Positions 7,529-7,590 of a DNA stretch of 7,590 nt are shown here, piece after piece; the stretch's first letter is position 1; every line of letters starts with the position of its first letter. Source of the DNA: Pseudomonadota bacterium (GTDB lineage Bacteria > Pseudomonadota > Alphaproteobacteria > Rhizobiales > Rhizobiaceae). Location: NCBI GenBank assembly GCA_023416545.1, contig JAEZHO010000308.1:1-7590 (forward strand), given 5' to 3'. Both the position numbers and the translations under genes were made by a program. Under the pieces are notes generated by a model that saw nothing but the letters and a program-made list of their open reading frames with translations, ran no database searches and was not told the origin of the DNA.

Positions 7529-7590
7529 GTGACAACGGAGCCGGTATTGGCCGAAAAGAAGAGCAGGATCCGCGGCCTGGAGCTCGCCTA
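7529..7590 (+). CDS. Start of an unidentified divergent gene (truncated by window edge)
   Basis: An open plus frame runs to the right edge with mostly G/C third positions, as expected of coding DNA here. Two starts are possible. GTG at 7529 gives MTTEPVLAEKKSRIRGLELA, but its G-run is only 2 nt upstream. TTG at 7547 gives MAEKKSRIRGLELAY and has GGAG at a good 6-nt spacing. The visible peptide is basic and too short to assign to a family. If real, it shares a short divergent control region (about 7482-7546) with the SDR gene. Confidence 0.4.
   Translation, partial: MTTEPVLAEKKSRIRGLELA

Noticed and set aside
6771..7532. Plus-strand open frame (253 codons) opposite the SDR gene
   Set aside because: Antisense shadow. 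The minus frame has complete SDR motifs, the plus frame none.

Overview
This window is ordinary, well-conserved chromosome of an alphaproteobacterium, most likely Rhizobiaceae (Rhizobium/Ensifer/Agrobacterium/Shinella type). The evidence is high GC with strong G/C at third codon positions, argininosuccinate lyase and ETF proteins that read like rhizobial ones, and a gene order (small lipoprotein - argH divergent from tlpA, then hbdA-etfA-etfB) that I recall from rhizobia. Genus cannot be fixed from the sequence alone. I see no mobile element, CRISPR array, tRNA/rRNA, phage gene or defence system. Nothing looks like a new multi-gene system.

Layout, left to right. (1) 1-42, minus: the first 14 codons of a small protein, probably the short lipoprotein that follows argH in rhizobia. 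(2) 127-1530, minus: argH, last step of arginine synthesis. (3) 1554-2213, plus: tlpA, a membrane-anchored periplasmic thioredoxin-like protein, divergent from argH across only 23 bp. (4) 2218-3102, minus: hbdA, convergent with tlpA across 4 bp, with one long hairpin spanning both stop codons. (5) 3224-4153 and 4180-4929, minus: etfA and etfB, the two subunits of the housekeeping electron-transfer flavoprotein. Transcription runs etfB-etfA-hbdA. (6) 5083-5829, 5852-6424, 6427-6624 and 6648-7481, minus: a second tight run. In transcription order it is an SDR oxidoreductase, a 65-residue HIG1-like twin-helix membrane protein, a PduO-type cobalamin adenosyltransferase and a rhomboid protease, with gaps of 23, 2 and 22 bp. 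(7) 7529/7547 to the right edge, plus: the start of an unidentified divergent gene.

How the genes may work together. ETF takes electrons from acyl-CoA and related dehydrogenases and passes them to the quinone pool through ETF:quinone oxidoreductase (not in this window). HbdA handles the 3-hydroxyacyl-CoA/3-ketoacyl-CoA step of the same C4 chemistry, so etfBA-hbdA is a sensible metabolic unit. TlpA is known from Bradyrhizobium for cytochrome oxidase maturation, and HIG1-family proteins are associated with respiratory complexes. The respiratory theme is suggestive, but the genes are not one operon and a single pathway is inference only.

Non-coding content is small: several intergenic inverted repeats, a weak candidate promoter ahead of etfB and another for tlpA inside argH. 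The largest gene-free stretch is 153 bp (4930-5082), so no gap exceeds 300 bp.
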